The notes beneath the pieces were generated by a model, which made no database searches, had not been told where the DNA came from, and worked only from the letters and a program-made list of their open reading frames with translations. Shown piece after piece: positions 23,606 to 35,936 of a stretch of DNA of 64,000 nt (position 1 is its first letter; each line of letters opens with the position of its first letter). Source of the stretch: Hydrangea macrophylla (Eukaryota > Streptophyta > Magnoliopsida > Cornales > Hydrangeaceae); contig CM066982.1 of the NCBI GenBank assembly GCA_033977485.1, forward strand, positions 11,957,218 through 12,021,217. Reading direction: 5' to 3'. The position numbers were made by a program, and so were the translations under genes.

Positions 23606-25134
23606 TGATTACATCACAATCAAGTTCTTTTGTTAACCCTATTAAAAACGTAGTATGTTGGAAGTAGGGTGTCGAGTCCACAAGGATTGATACAAGAACA
23701 ACGTTTGGGAGGTTTAGTAAATAATTATAATGCTCAAAAGAATTAAATAAGAAAAGATGATGAAAGAGAATAAAAATGACATTGCGTCTTGCGGCTTTTT
23801 GTTTGGTTTTTGGAGGATAAAAGGTAAATAAATACTAATCTAAAAAGCAATAGGTTGGGATCATTCCCCCCATCTTGGGTCACAACAAGATGAAATGGAC
23901 TAAAGTTTCAAGCACATTCTAAGGTAACATCTCATTGTGGCATATTATCAAACACTTGGAATGCACCTATGTGTTTGATGAAATGAGCTTTAAGATTTCC
24001 ATAGAAACGGATTTGAAGCTAACGTTTGACTATCAAGGATGCATGGCATACAAGATGAAGCCTCTATGACTTCTAATCCGAATGATTTGTCCCCCCTACA
24101 CTAACTAATCTACTTGGTGGACAAACCACCTATGAAGCCTTCAAAAGGTAGTATTTAAAACCCAAGAGTTTGAACAATCAAAGATGCTTGACATCTAGGA
24201 TGAAGACTCTAAGTTTTAAATCCCACACACAACATTTATCAAACACATGGAGTGCAAAACACAAGGTTACATAATATTCCATATGAAATACATAGGGTAG
24301 GATTCAAAGTCTAAGTTTTAACAATCATAGTTGCAATACAAATAAGATGAATCCCTTAGTTTTGAATCCTACACAAATGAACCCTAGAAATGCTACAACA
24401 TTAAATCCAAGAGTTCATGATCCACAACCTAAGTAAACCTAACTAATCAATGGAAAACATAGCAATATCATCAAAGGAAAAGAGATAGAAAATATACCTA
24501 GCCATTAACACTTCAATCCAAGCTTCAAATTTATACAAATGAAGAAGAAATAGGAGGGAACCCAAGTGGGTTCCCAAAAATGAGAGAAGAAGAAGAAGAA
24601 TGTTGGGAGAAAACAATACAAGATATATGATCCAAGATCAAAAGATAACCCTAAAAATCTCTATCTCTATCTATTTATACAAAAACCCACACAATGGCAA
24701 ACTTGTAAATAAAAGAGAGCAGTCTTCAGCAGCCGCGGATCGATCCAAGGCAAAAAGCCGGATCGATCCGCTTATTTAATTCGCCGTTAGAATCTTCAGC
24801 GAAACACGCGGATCGATCCGCATTGAAAATCCGGATCGATCCGCATTCGGATTTCTGGGCAGAGAGTTCTATAAAACGCGCGGATCGATCCAAGTGAAAG
24901 TGGCGGATCGATCCGCTCGGGTAGCTTTTGACTTCTTCCCTTATTCCTCACAAACAAGGCCTCCAACAATGCCTCAATTACCTATAAGAAAAAGGGGTAT
25001 TATTAGTAAAGAGAGAACATCAAGAAGAACAACAAAAGTACAATTTATCCATTAAATCTCCCAATATAAGTGATAATTTGTGTCCAATAGGGGTAAAATT
25101 ATGAAGCTAAGTATGCAATATTGGACACGAATCA
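23606..25134 (-). repeat. Element D 3' LTR (left copy)
   Basis: Begins TGATTACATCACAATCAAG and ends ATTGGACACGAATCA on the plus strand. It contains the palindrome dyads at 24736-24915 and a minus-strand TATA (complement of TATTTATAC, 24672-24680) about 55 bp downstream of them in LTR orientation. Confidence 0.93.
24736..24915. promoter_or_regulatory. Palindrome dyad array of element D (left LTR)
   Basis: CGGATCGATCCG copies (some lacking the last base) start at 24736/24759, 24809/24832 and 24881/24904. Each pair is exactly 23 bp apart, and the pairs repeat at 73 and 72 bp. The array lies upstream of the minus-strand TATA box. It is conserved in the right LTR and, diverged, in D'. Confidence 0.88.
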
Positions 25135-25172
25135 CACCCCCCAACTAGCATGTTGCTAGTCTCTTAGCAACA
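25135..25172 (-). other. Element D polypurine tract with adjacent hairpin 1
   Basis: The plus strand reads CACCCCCCAACTAG (complement of the PPT) next to the LTR. Arms TGTTGCTA and TAGCAACA follow around the loop GTCTCT (25151-25172), a perfect 8-bp stem with a 6-nt loop. A second module with the same layout lies at 26859-26897. Confidence 0.75.
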
Positions 25173-26858
25173 AAACTAAATACCAAGAGATTTAAGAATA
25201 ACCTTGCACAACAATTTATTTAAAATGAAAGATAAACCGTTTTCGTGGGGAACACGATTGCATTTAGCGAATGCAACAAGCCGTTAAACCTCTAGGTTAC
25301 CCGTAGAGGCGGAGTTTTGTCTCCGGAGGGTTCTTGGAATGATACCCACAAACATTTTGTTTCCTCACGATAGTTGCCCACTATCTAACGTCGACACTCA
25401 ACATAGTCCCACGAATTTTCAAAAGATTTTGACACATGACACGCAAATCCCAAAAATTCACAAACTATCAAGATTATTAGATAAATTTCATTAAGTTCAA
25501 TCTTGGATGCGTGTGTGGTGTGAAGTGCATAACTACAAACTATCAAGAAGAAGACAATGCTTTCATAATCCGAATTTCGTTCAAAACGTGCTTCAACTCA
25601 ATTCTCACCGGTATTACACTCTAAAAATGAATCACTCGAAATGGGTAATACTCTCGGGGCATGCGGGTAAATAGAGTAATGAAAATGGATATCAAAGCCA
25701 CGCACATGCCAATGATGAAAAACGTAAGCGTGAAAAATGAGTAAAAATTAATCTCATGAAAGATACTATTCACTAGAGGATGTGAAATAACTCTAACTAC
25801 TTGTCACATTCGTTTCAAACTCTAAATCACAAAACTTGAGAATCAATTAGGACCTTGATGGGGTTGTAAAGTGGGAAAATGATATGAGGTAAAGGACAAA
25901 GGGAAATGAAGTGAGATGTTTGGGTACAAACTCGAGATTTATTAGAATGCATGGATACAAATAACCACAAGAGATGAATCATCCACAAATATTTCTTTGA
26001 AGCTCAAAAAGAGAAGTACAATTGACTACGAAGCTCTTTTTCTTTTTCTTTTTCTCTTTTTTTTTTTATTTTTTTTTTTACTTATAATTTTCTTTTTCTT
26101 TTTCTTTGTACTCTCACAACAACATGGTTTAATCTCTTTTGCAACCTTACAAACACGATCTCATGCAAAGACATCCCACAAATGTAATTCAAACATGTAT
26201 ATGGAAAGCGTATGGTTAAGTGAAGGAAGGGTATGTGTGATTGAGGTTAGAAATGGTAAAAGAAAGGACCTAAAATCATTTTCTCGGCCAATGTGATTCT
26301 TAGTTCTCCACTACAATGACATGCAAGCAAGAGTTTTGCATTCCACACAAAAAGATTCCTCTAATGAACAATCAAAGCAAGAAGATGAGATTATCTACGA
26401 CTTATGTCTGTTTTTCACAAAGAGAGAATTGAAGTATGTAACACTCAACAATGGAGAAAATGGTCTAAAGCTCACAAGGGTAAAGTCTCCACATATGTTT
26501 TAAACGATTTTCGGGTAATAATTGCATTAAACATTATCTTAATACAAGTAGTCATACAACGTGCTCGATAATCCAAGATTTGAACTTCATGAAATTTACT
26601 ATAATCAAGATAGTTATAGAACTAATGGGATTCAACAAGTGACGCATACCAATATCGAATGAAAACTCAAGACAAGCGTCATCGCTCGGCATTAGAACGA
26701 GGCAACTATACTAATAAAATCATTGGAAACTATTTTTTTTAATTTAAATTTAAATTTTTTTTTTTTAATCATCTTTTCTTTTATTAACAACCAAAACATG
26801 CTTGGAGAATTAATGGCAAGAAGAAAAATGGAACATCAATATGATGGGTGAATATCCC
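25173..26858 (-). other. Element D interior, non-coding
   Basis: There is no recognisable protein. A pyrimidine-rich block of TTTTTC repeats lies at 26,036-26,108. Short ORFs here have no known domain. The region is best read as the untranslated body of a non-autonomous element. Confidence 0.6.
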
Positions 26859-26897
26859 ACACCCCCCAACTAGAACATTGCATTGTCCCTAATGCAA
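26859..26897 (-). other. Element D internal PPT-like tract with hairpin 2
   Basis: CACACCCCCCAACTAG is repeated here, followed by arms TTGCATT and AATGCAA around the loop GTCCCT. The stem sequence differs from hairpin 1, while loop and flank are nearly the same. Confidence 0.7.
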
Positions 26898-27735
26898 ATG
26901 GTTTGAAACAAGGACAAAAATGAGTAGGGATAGAGTGATATCACCAACAAAAGGAGCGATCCCCGATAAGCACAAAAATGATGTTCCTGCACATAAATCA
27001 CTACCGAGCACATCAAGCAAATAAAAGAAGAAAATAAAAAGAAAAACAAAACACAAAAGAAAAGAAAATGGAATGATAAGGAGATGATGCGGATGAATTT
27101 GAAGGTTAGAATGTTGATTCTACCACTAGCCCCACATGCAAAAGAGAAATAATATTCCTGTAAAAGAAGTGTTCTAGAAAGTTTGGCAAAATAATCAAAC
27201 TTTGCATTACTATACTATGACTCTACTTTGATTAATATGATTTGCCCACCCTACAACTAAATTACATTAACTAAACTACGTTAACTAAACTACATGGTGG
27301 AACACATCACATTTTCTTGGATATGAGTCAAGCATCTTAACACAAAGCATAACTATCACAATAACAAGTAAGTGGTAAATTACTACACTATGCAACACCT
27401 TTGATTAGAATGACACATCCACCCTACATTAACTAAGCTACATGGTAGACAAGTCAACTTCTCTTAGAATGACTCATGTGCAACAATACACCACTTCTAT
27501 TAAGCACAACTATGTAAGAAATCACGAAAATCAATTACATATGCCAAAATTTTAAAGAACAACAACCAAAGGAGATACTAGTACCTTCCCCATGCAAGAC
27601 CAATGTGTCATCAACATCCTAGATGGAGGTTTAGCTCTTCAAGAGTAGCTAATCCTTCAAAACAAAGACAAAATAAAAAGATCAAATGCAAAAGCGCATA
27701 TAATTAGAAACTAAACAACTTAACGTTGTCGCCAA
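26898..27735 (-). other. Element D leader region, non-coding
   Basis: No gene is seen. It contains two diverged copies of a segment reading CCACCCTACA...ACTAA.CTACATGGTG (around 27,246 and 27,418). This should be the leader downstream of the PBS in element orientation. Confidence 0.5.
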
Positions 27736-27753
27736 TCCCCGGCAACGGCGCCA
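27736..27753 (-). promoter_or_regulatory. Element D primer-binding site
   Basis: The minus strand reads TGGCGCCGTTGCCGGGGA, separated from the LTR end by three bases. This is a widespread plant Ty3/gypsy-type PBS. It fixes the element orientation as minus. Confidence 0.85.
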
Positions 27754-27756
27754 TTT

Positions 27757-29285
27757 TGATTAAGTCACAATCAAGTTCTTTTGTTAACCCTATTAAAAAC
27801 GTAGTATGTTGGAAGTAGGGTGTCGAGTCCACAGGGATTGATACAAGAACAACGTTTGGGAGGTTTAGTAAATAATTATAATGCTCAAAAGAATTAAATA
27901 AGAAAAGATGATGAAAGAGAATAAAAATGACATTGCGTCTTGCGGCTTTTTGTTTGGTTTTTGGAGGATAAAAGGTAAATAAATACTAATCTAAAAAGCA
28001 ATAGGTTGGGATCATTCCCCCCATCTTGGGTCACAACAAGATGAAATGGACTAAAGTTTCAAGCACATTCTAAGGTAACATCTCATTGTGGCATATTATC
28101 AAACACTTGGAATGCACCTATGTGTTAGATGAAATGAGCTTTAAGATTTCCATAGAAACGGATTTGAAGCTAACGTTTGACTATCAAGGATGCATGACAT
28201 ACAAGATGAAGCCTCTATGACTTCTAATCCGAATGATTTGTCCCCCCTACACTAACTAATCTACTTGGTGGACAAACCACCTATGAAGCCTTCAAAAGGT
28301 AGTATTTAAAACCCAAGAGTTTGAACAATCAAAGATGCTTGACATCTAGGATGAAGACTCTAAGTTTTAAATCCCACACATAACATTTATCAAACACATG
28401 GAGTGCAAAACACAAGGTTACATAATATTCCATATGAAATACATAGGGTAGGATTCAAAGTCTAAGTTTTAACAATCATAGTTGCAATACAAATAAGATG
28501 AATCCCTTAGTTTTGAATCCTACACAAATGAACCCTAGAAATGCTACAACATTAAATCCAAGAGTTCATGATCCACAACCTAAGTAAACCTAACTAATCA
28601 ATGGAAAACATATCAATATCATCAAAGGAAAAGAGATAGAAAATATACCTAGCCATTAACACTTCAATCCAAGCTTCAAGTTTATACAAATGAAGAAGAA
28701 ATAGGAGGGAACCCAAGTGGGTTCCCAAAAATGAGAGAAGAAGAAGAAGAATGTTGGGAGAAAACAATACAAGATATATGATCCAAGATCAAAAGATAAC
28801 CCTAAAAATCTCTATCTCTATCTATTTATACAAAAACCCACACAATGGCAAACTTGTAAATAAAAGAGAGCAGTCTTCAGCAGCCGCGGATCGATCCAAG
28901 GCAAAAAGCCGGATCGATCCGCTTCTTTAATTCGCCGTTAGAATCTTCAGCGAAACACGCGGATCGATCCGCATTGAAAATCCGGATCGATCCGCATTCG
29001 GATTTCTGGGCAGAGAGTTCTATAAAATGCGCGGATCGATCCAAGTGAAAGTGGCGGATCGATCCGCTCGGGTAGCTTTTGACTTCTTCCCTTATTCCTC
29101 ATAAACAAGGCCTCCAACAATGCCTCAATTACCTATAAGAAAAAGGGGTATTATTAGTAAAGAGAGAACATCAAGAAGAACAACAAAAGTACAATTTATC
29201 CATTAAATCTCCCAATATAAGTGATAATGTGTGTCCAATAGGGGTAAAATTATGAAGCTAAGAATGCAATATTGGACACGAATCA
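27757..29285 (-). repeat. Element D 5' LTR (right copy)
   Basis: Same length as the left LTR and nearly identical. Dyad palindromes are at 28887-29066, again with 23-bp pairs, and the minus-strand TATA is at about 28,823. Confidence 0.93.
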
Positions 29286-29696
29286 ACTAGGCAAGGGAGC
29301 AAGGAATCATTCGCCGAATACCTGAGCAGATGGAGGGAAAAGGCAGCTAAAATGGTACAAAGGCCGTCTGAGAAGGACCAGATCCGAATGCTGATGAAGA
29401 ATCTACAACTAGCTAGCCAGTGTATCAAGAAAAGATGAGATTCCAGTCGATCAACACCTTTGCTAAGGTTTTCGATGTCGGGACAAGGATAGAGGATGCA
29501 ATCCAAGAAGGGGTAATCAAGAAGGAGGAGCAACCAAACCGGTACAGGAGGCCAAACTATGGGTCCAACGGAGGATAAGCGGGAGGTCACTCCGGCCCCA
29601 CCGATGTCAATGCACTGAATGGGCCAGAGAGGAAATTCGACATAGCACCGAGGAGAGGAGGGGATAAAGCACCAAGTAAGTTCTCATATTTAGGGA
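29286..29696 (+). pseudogene. gag: Element A gag, middle part (frameshifted)
   Basis: Resumes after element D with TTRQGSKESFAEYLSRWR and EKDQIRMLMKNLQ, the usual Tat gag sequence. The frame hits a TGA near 29,437. A second frame continues with INTFAKVFDVGTRIEDAI, stops at TAA near 29,578, and is still readable as gag-derived to about 29,710. At least one frameshift and two stops disable this copy. Confidence 0.8.
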
Positions 29697-32348
29697 GTGT
29701 CACTGTCAACCGCCCTCGATAGGCTGTTAGCCAAGGGGCATCTCCATCAGCTGGAACCCCGACCCCTACCAAGTCCGCTTCCGCCAAATTTTCAAGGGGA
29801 CCTCTTTTGTAAATTTCATCAGCAGAAGGGTCACTCAACGGATAGGTGTATGAGATTAAGGCACGAGATTCAGGACCTCATTGATAACAAGGTAATTTCA
29901 GAACCCCCCACCAAAACTCCAAATGTTACTAGGAATCCGCTTCCGAATCATCGAGCCGTGCCACAACCGCAGGGCCTTTATCTCTTGGGGATAGAAGAAG
30001 CAACCTTCGATCCATCTAGGCTAATCACTAAGGCCGGGACACCAAGAAAACCATACCAGCTACCTGAGGATTTGACAATCTGTGCTTTGGAGGATCAGCC
30101 GAAGGAGAATGAAATGGGACAGTCAGACTGGTGGATCCAAGGGAGTGACGGTCGAGACGTGAGCCAGGTGGATGATGATCTTTGGTACGAAAGCGACAAA
30201 GAAACAGAGGTGGTAGAGGGTACTTATTCAAAAGTTGACAATCTGTGGGCAAGGGAAGAAGTCAGTCATTTAACTCGGTCGGGCAGACACTTTAAACCTC
30301 ACGAGCTAGAGGAGGATCATCCAGGGAGAGATCTAGATAAAGGAAAAGGGAAGATGAATGAAGAAGAGGAAGAAGAAAGGGTTCTAAGGCAGATGAAGAA
30401 GACTCAGGCCAATATCACCATTTGGGGGTTGCTGATTGCCTCCAAACGCCATAGGCAGGCGGTCCTAGACCCTTTGAACCAATCTAACGTATCTATCGAC
30501 ACCACCCCGGAGGACCTCATAGGGCTGATCGGCAAAATCCCGACTTTGGCTATTACCTTCTCATCGAATGACTTGCCTCCGAGAGGGCCCGTTTATAACA
30601 AACCATTATATGTCACTGTCGAATGCTTGGGGAACGTCGTGCTTGCTTGCCTGGTTGACAATGGGTCGGCCCTCAACGTGTGTCCTTTCCGAACGGCTAA
30701 GCGAATGGGCCTGGATGAGTCAACATTTACACCATCTCAGCAAAAGGTAAGAGCCTACGACAATACCCAAAGAACGGTCATGGGGATAATCCTTCTTCGT
30801 CTCATTATCGGCTCTTTTGGAAAAGAAGTTGAGTTCCAGGTCATCGACATCCCCGCTTCCTTCAACCTGTTGCTAGGTAGGCCTTGGTTGGACAGTTTGG
30901 GTGCTATACCGTCAACGATCCATCAAAAGGTTAAGTATGTCTGGGAGAACAAAGTCTGTGATATCCTCAAGGATGGCTGGGTTTGTTCGCCCGAAGCATC
31001 ATCAAGTGCACTGATTCTAGAATTACAGCTGCAAGAAGAAGAAGCAAAAATAGGAGGGTTCGAGTTCATCAGCATGCTGGAAGAGGAAAAGCCAAGAGAG
31101 TTTCTACCGCTTCATTTTGATCAGTATGCCAGTCCAGTGGTCGCAGGGATCATGAAGAGAATAGGTTTCTTTCCAGGATTAGGGTTGGGGAAGAACCTTC
31201 AGGGCATGCCTGAATTCCCGCTCATTCTGACTCAGACTCACACTCACGGCCTGGGGTACAAGCCGACAAAGAAGGAATTGAGGGCAAAGAAAAAGGCCGT
31301 CGATGCACCACTAGACCCTTACCTGAAGACGCTCAATGGATATTTTATGAAGGAAGGAGAAGATTTCCCCTTCTGTGGCTTCCCAGAGCCATGGATGGAC
31401 CAGAAAGACAAGTGTTTAAAGCCGGGGTTCGAGATCTTTTTCTCCCATGAATTCTCCGAGTACAAAGACCCGTTTTTGCAAATGCCTGAAAAGTCTGCTA
31501 TTGTCAACGATTGGATTGGTGTACTGGATGGACCGGTCATGCAGGACCTGTTGAGCGAAGAAGGGGTGAAAGCCGAAGAAAAAGGGAAAGAAGACGAGAG
31601 CCTGAAAGTCGAGATTGAGGAGGAGAATGATGAGGATGCGCCGGAAGAAGAGCCGAAGCCAGAAATGGAAGAAAAGACGGAAACCGAAGGGCTGCCAGGT
31701 TGCAACACTATGGAGCTCAAGCAGGGGGCCAACAAGGAGTGGGTCTTTGAGTCTAGTAATAAGTATCCCCCTCACCCAGAGTCTGTAATGGCCCAAATGA
31801 GGCGTCTTACTATCACTATGTCTGTTGTAATCACTCCTAACAAAATCAATGAAAGCATGACTGATTCCGCCTACTCGAATGCGCTTAATGAATGTGATAA
31901 ATGTGAAATACCTGATGAATTGCAAAAATTAGTTGAAAAAGAAAATGAATCTGCATGCAAAATCATAGAGAACACCCTAACAATTAATCTGGAAAATGAA
32001 AATCACCCTCAAAATGTTTTTATTGGCTCAACACTTAGCAATGAAGAAAGCAAAGAACTAATAAATCTACTAAATGAATTCAAAGATGTTTTTGCGTGGT
32101 CTTATAATGATATGCTAGGTATTGATCCAAAAATAGTCCAGCACCACATCCCTCTCTTTCCTAATTCAAAACCCATAAAACAAAAATTGAGGCAAATGAG
32201 GCCAAAATGGGCACTTAAAGTAAAAGAGGAGGTTGAAAAACAATTAAAGGCCGGATTCTTGATGGTCACCGAGTATCCTGAGTGGATCGCCAACATTGTA
32301 CCTGTCCCAAAGAAGGATGGTCGTATTAGGGTTTGCGTTGATTTTTGA
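29697..32348 (+). pseudogene. gag-pol: Element A gag C-terminus, protease, G-patch-like segment and start of reverse transcriptase
   Basis: This 883-codon open frame has no usual start. Visible in order: zinc-knuckle-like CKFHQQKGHSTDRC (about residues 38-51), a charged linker, aspartic protease with CLVDNGSALNVC (about 318-329) and LLGRPWL, then a G-patch-like block GFFPGLGLGKNLQG (about 490-503). An acidic stretch EEENDEDAPEEEPKPEMEEK follows, then the RT N-terminus with VPVPKKDGRIRVCVDF. It stops at TGA 32346-32348, where relatives have Arg, consistent with CGA to TGA. The G-patch and acidic segment between protease and RT are typical of Tat-type polyproteins. Confidence 0.88.
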
Positions 32349-33728
32349 TATTTAAACAAGGCGAGCCCTAAAGACGATTTCCCGCTACCCCACATCGACG
32401 TGTTAGTTCATAACACTGCGGGACACGAGCTTCTATCTTTCATGGATGGATTCTCTGGGTATAATCAAATCCTCATGGCACCTGAGGATAGGGAGAAAAC
32501 CACGTTCATCACTCCGTGGGGGACGTACTGCTTTAGGGTCATGCCATTCGGACTCAAGAATGCGGGTGCGACCTATCAGAGAGCTGCCACCACTTTACTA
32601 CACGACATGATCCACAAAGAGGTGGAGGTATATGTGGATGACATGATTGTGAAATCCAAAGAGAGGGGGGGACACCTAGAGGCTTTGAGAAAGTTCTCTG
32701 AAAGATTGAGGGAGTTCAAAATGAGGCTAAACCCGCTGAAATGTACGTTCGGAGTCACTACTGGAAAATTACTGGGATTTCTCATTACTCAAAAGGGAAT
32801 AGAGGTGGACCCCACCAAGATAAAAGCCATAACTGAAATGAACCCACCAAAAGGTGAGAAAGAACTGAGAGGATTCTTGGGGAGAATACAGTTCATCAGC
32901 CGCTTCATTTCCAAACTTACCTTAACCTGCGACCCACTTTTCAAACTGCTCAGAAAGGGAGAGAAATTTAAATGGGACGCCCCTTGCCAACAAGCCTTCG
33001 ACAAAATCAAAACCTACCTCCAAAACCCACCTGTCCTGTCACCACCTTCGCGTGGGAGACCCCTGCTACTTTATCTCTTCGTATCCGAAGATTCGATGGG
33101 GTGTATGTTGGCCCAGGAAGGAGAAGAGGGGCACGTGGAGAGGGCCATTTACTACTTGAGCAAAAGAATGGTCGGATATGAGTTAAAGTATTCGCCTTTG
33201 GAAAAGGCCTGTTGGGCCTTGGTTTGGTGTACCCGTCGCCTTCGCCACTACATGCTAGCCTTCCCTGTAATCCTGATATCCCGAATGGACCCATTAAAAT
33301 ACTTATTCGAAAAGCCCGTTTTGACCAGTAGGATTTCCCACTGGGCCATGATGCTAGTTGAGTTCGACATCAAGTATGTCACCGCCAAGTCTGTGAAGGG
33401 AAGGGCTGTCGCTGAGTTTTTAGCCGACCTCGCTATAGAATCCAAGGACGAGGGAGAATTCAAGTTCCCGGATGAAAGAATAATGGAGGTAAAGGAGGAC
33501 CTGTGGAAAATGTACTTCGACGGAGCAGCTAACCAACTAGGTTATGGCGTTGGAATCATTCTCATAGCGCCTGATGGGGACCCTACCCCATTAGCCGTCA
33601 AACTCAAGTATAACTCATCCAACAACACCGCGGAGTACGAAGCGTGCATAATTGGGATGGAAGCAGCCTTGGCTTTGAAAGTTGAACAGATTGATGTCTT
33701 CGGAGATTCCAATTTGGTCATATCCTAA
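32349..33728 (+). pseudogene. pol: Element A reverse transcriptase palm, RNase H and start of second RNase H
   Basis: Continues in the same frame after the TGA: DGFSGYNQI, the FGLKNAGATYQ motif and the catalytic YVDD at 32631-32642 make a standard Ty3/gypsy RT. The connection and RNase H follow, though the usual SDxxxG motif reads SEDSMG. Then comes a second, archaeal-type RNase H with MYFDGAANQLGYG, AEYEACIIGMEAAL and FGDSN. It ends at TAA 33726-33728, with TAG five codons later (33741). Both are compatible with single C-to-T or G-to-A changes. Two RNase H domains are the Tat/Retand/Ogre hallmark. Confidence 0.9.
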
Positions 33729-34385
33729 GTCCGAGGAGACTAGAGAGTAAAGCATGAGAAATTGAGACCTTACCATGATTACCTGGAAAGTCTGAAAGCG
33801 CAGTTCAAGAAGATTTCTTTTTACTACCTCCCTCGTGAAGAGAACCAGCTAGCCAACTCCTTGGCTACCTTAGCTTCGATGATCCAAATCCCTTCCAAAA
33901 CTGCTATGATCCCGCTATCCATAGAAGTGAGGAGTCAACCGTCATTCGAAATGATCGCGGCCATAGAAAGAGAAGATGAAGTGCCTTGGTATGAAGATGT
34001 GTGGAAGTTCATTAAAAAAGGCGAATACCCCAAAGGAGCCTCAGAAAAGGACAGAAAAGCGATTCGACAATTCGCCGCTCAATTTGTGATTTACGCAGAT
34101 AAGCTATGGAAGAAATCCTACACCGGGTACAATCTGGAGTACCTATATGGGAAAGAAGCTAAGAGAATGATGGAGGAAATACATGAGGGAGTATGTGGAC
34201 CCCACATGAATGGGCACATGCTGGCAAATAAGATCATCCGACAGGGGTATTATTGGACGACCTTGGACAAAGATTGTTGCGAATATGTTAGGAGGTGTCA
34301 CAAGTGTCAAATTCATGCAAATCAGATGCATACCCCGCCGTCACAACTCTATAGCATGACCACCCCTTGGCCATTTTCCGTGTAG
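33729..34385 (+). pseudogene. pol: Element A end of second RNase H and integrase zinc-binding domain
   Basis: Carries YHDYLESLKAQFKKISFYYL and LANSLATLASM (RNase H end), a linker, and the integrase HHCC region with HEGVCGPHMNGHMLANKI, YYW and CHKCQIHANQMHTP. It closes at TAG 34383-34385 inside the MTTPWPFSV-to-GIDIIG junction, where Trp is expected, so a G-to-A nonsense change. Confidence 0.88.
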
Positions 34386-35232
34386 GGGATTGATATCATT
34401 GGTGAGATAGTTCCGAAGGCTTCCAATGGGCACCGATACATAATCGTGGCAATTGATTATTTTACCAAATGGGTAGAGGCAGCCTCGTATGCAACTTTGA
34501 AAGCCAAAGACGTGGTGAGTTTCATCAAGAAAAACATAATCTGCAGGTATGGGGTCCCGAATGAGTTCATCTCCGATCATGGCAGTCATTTCCAAGGAGA
34601 GGTTATCCCGCTCTTAGAGAAGTATAAGATCACTCACCATCAGTCATCCCTGTATAGGCCTCAGACGAATGGAGCAGTAGAAGCAGCAAATAAGAATGTT
34701 AAAGCAATCTTGGGGAAAACAAACGGATACATACAAAGATTGGCATGAGAAGCTGCCATTCGCACTATGGGGGTACCGGACCTCTGTAAGGGCTTCTACA
34801 GGAGCTACACCTTATTCACTGGTTTATGGCATGGAAGTCGTTCTCCCAGTCGAGGTGAAGATACCCTCTCTTAGGGTTTTGGCTGAGTGCGAGATCACCG
34901 AATCAGAATGGATACGAGGAAGGTATGAGGAGCTGATGTTGCTCGATGAGAAGAGGCTGGCTGCGATAAACCATACTCGGGGGTACCAGAAGAGAATAGC
35001 TCGTGCTTTCAACAAAAAGGTCCGTCCAAGGAAGCTTGCTGAGGGTGACCTAGTCCTCAAAGAACTGAAAGTGCCCGTTTATGACCCCAGAGGAAAATTC
35101 AAACCTAACTGGGTCGAGCCGTACATCATAAAGACTCTCCTTTCTGGAGGGGCGGCCTATCTCATGGACCTGGACGGGGTTGAATTTAAGCAACCAATTA
35201 ACCTCGATTGCCTCAAGAAATATTTTTCTTGA
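34386..35232 (+). pseudogene. pol: Element A integrase catalytic core and C-terminus
   Basis: Frame 1 holds IIVAIDYFTKWVEA, then GVPNEFISDHGSHFQ, then RPQTNGAVEAANK, which give the D, D and E of the DDE core. A one-base frameshift near 34,720-34,740 moves the frame to WHEKLPFALWGYRTSVR, then GATPYSLVYGMEVVLPVEV, then the C-terminal WVEPYIIK and LDCLKKYFS, ending at TGA 35230-35232. No chromodomain follows. Confidence 0.88.
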
Positions 35233-35936
35233 AACCGTTTCTTTCAAAACCTCCTACCTTGATGAACTACGCTCGACCTGATTCCCGCTAGGGGATACGT
35301 AGGCAACCTACTTGGTTCGGTCATTGAAAATAAAACCGCCCGAGCGGCGTCTTTCTTCAAGCCTTAAACCGAACTACTGAAGGCCTGATACCCACTCCGG
35401 GATAAGTAGGCGGGCTCTCAAAAGCCTTCGGCCCGTGAAAACCTGAAGAGAAAAAGCCCTATGCTAAACTAGGGGCAAACTGGCGTTTACCCAAAACCCC
35501 TTCGAAGCCCTAAAACCAGGGGCAAACTTCGTTTGCTAGCCAAAGAACCCAGATACAAGACCCGCCTTTGGATCACCTGCCTATTAAAATAAGTACTATA
35601 AAGAAACAAACGAGAATTCATGGTATAGAAGGAGTAAAGCTGTAAAAAAAAAAAAAAAAAAAAAAGGGGCCAAGTAAAGACATTGAAAGGAGAATCATTC
35701 ATAAAAGATTAATTGAAGGGGTGAGCACTTTGATTAAACATGTTAGAACTTTCCTAAAAGATGACAACACTTCTTGAAGAAAAATAAAGGAAATCACATT
35801 CAAAAGCGTAAAAAGAGTAGGCAGGGTCTGTCATAAAGTTTTGTAAAATGGCAAACTTTTCCCTGTTTTCGTCTACTTTATTATAAATATGTCTGTCAAG
35901 CTCGTCTCGCGACAAGTCCTGGATCTCTAGAAGATA
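35233..35936 (+). other. Element A 3' region downstream of integrase
   Basis: Non-coding. It has repeats of the type GATACGTAGGC (35,295; a variant at 35,398; again at 41,652) and a 21-base A run near 35,644. This sequence normally follows integrase in Tat elements. I see no gene. Confidence 0.5.

Larger units (their letters stand above)
23606..29285 (-). mobile_element. Element D: non-autonomous LTR retrotransposon (LARD-like) inserted in element A gag
   Basis: Two 1,529-bp LTRs (23606-25134 and 27757-29285) with ends TGATT...AATCA are flanked by the exact duplication ACTAG (23601-23605 and 29286-29290). Orientation is minus: the PBS complement sits at 27736-27753 and the PPT complement just right of the left LTR. 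The 2.6-kb interior has no gag, pol or other recognisable protein, so mobility would depend on a partner element. The LTRs differ at only about a dozen positions by eye, so it is probably the youngest large insertion here. Confidence 0.92.

Noticed and set aside
24736..24915. Cloning or adapter artefact from restriction-site-like words (ClaI or SalI type)
   Set aside because: The words sit inside LTRs with proper TSDs, occur at the same places in both LTRs, and show mutated copies with conserved spacing.
31319..31925. Minus-strand ORFs opposite the acidic segment of element A polyprotein
   Set aside because: They are antisense shadows of a GAA/GAG-rich coding stretch.
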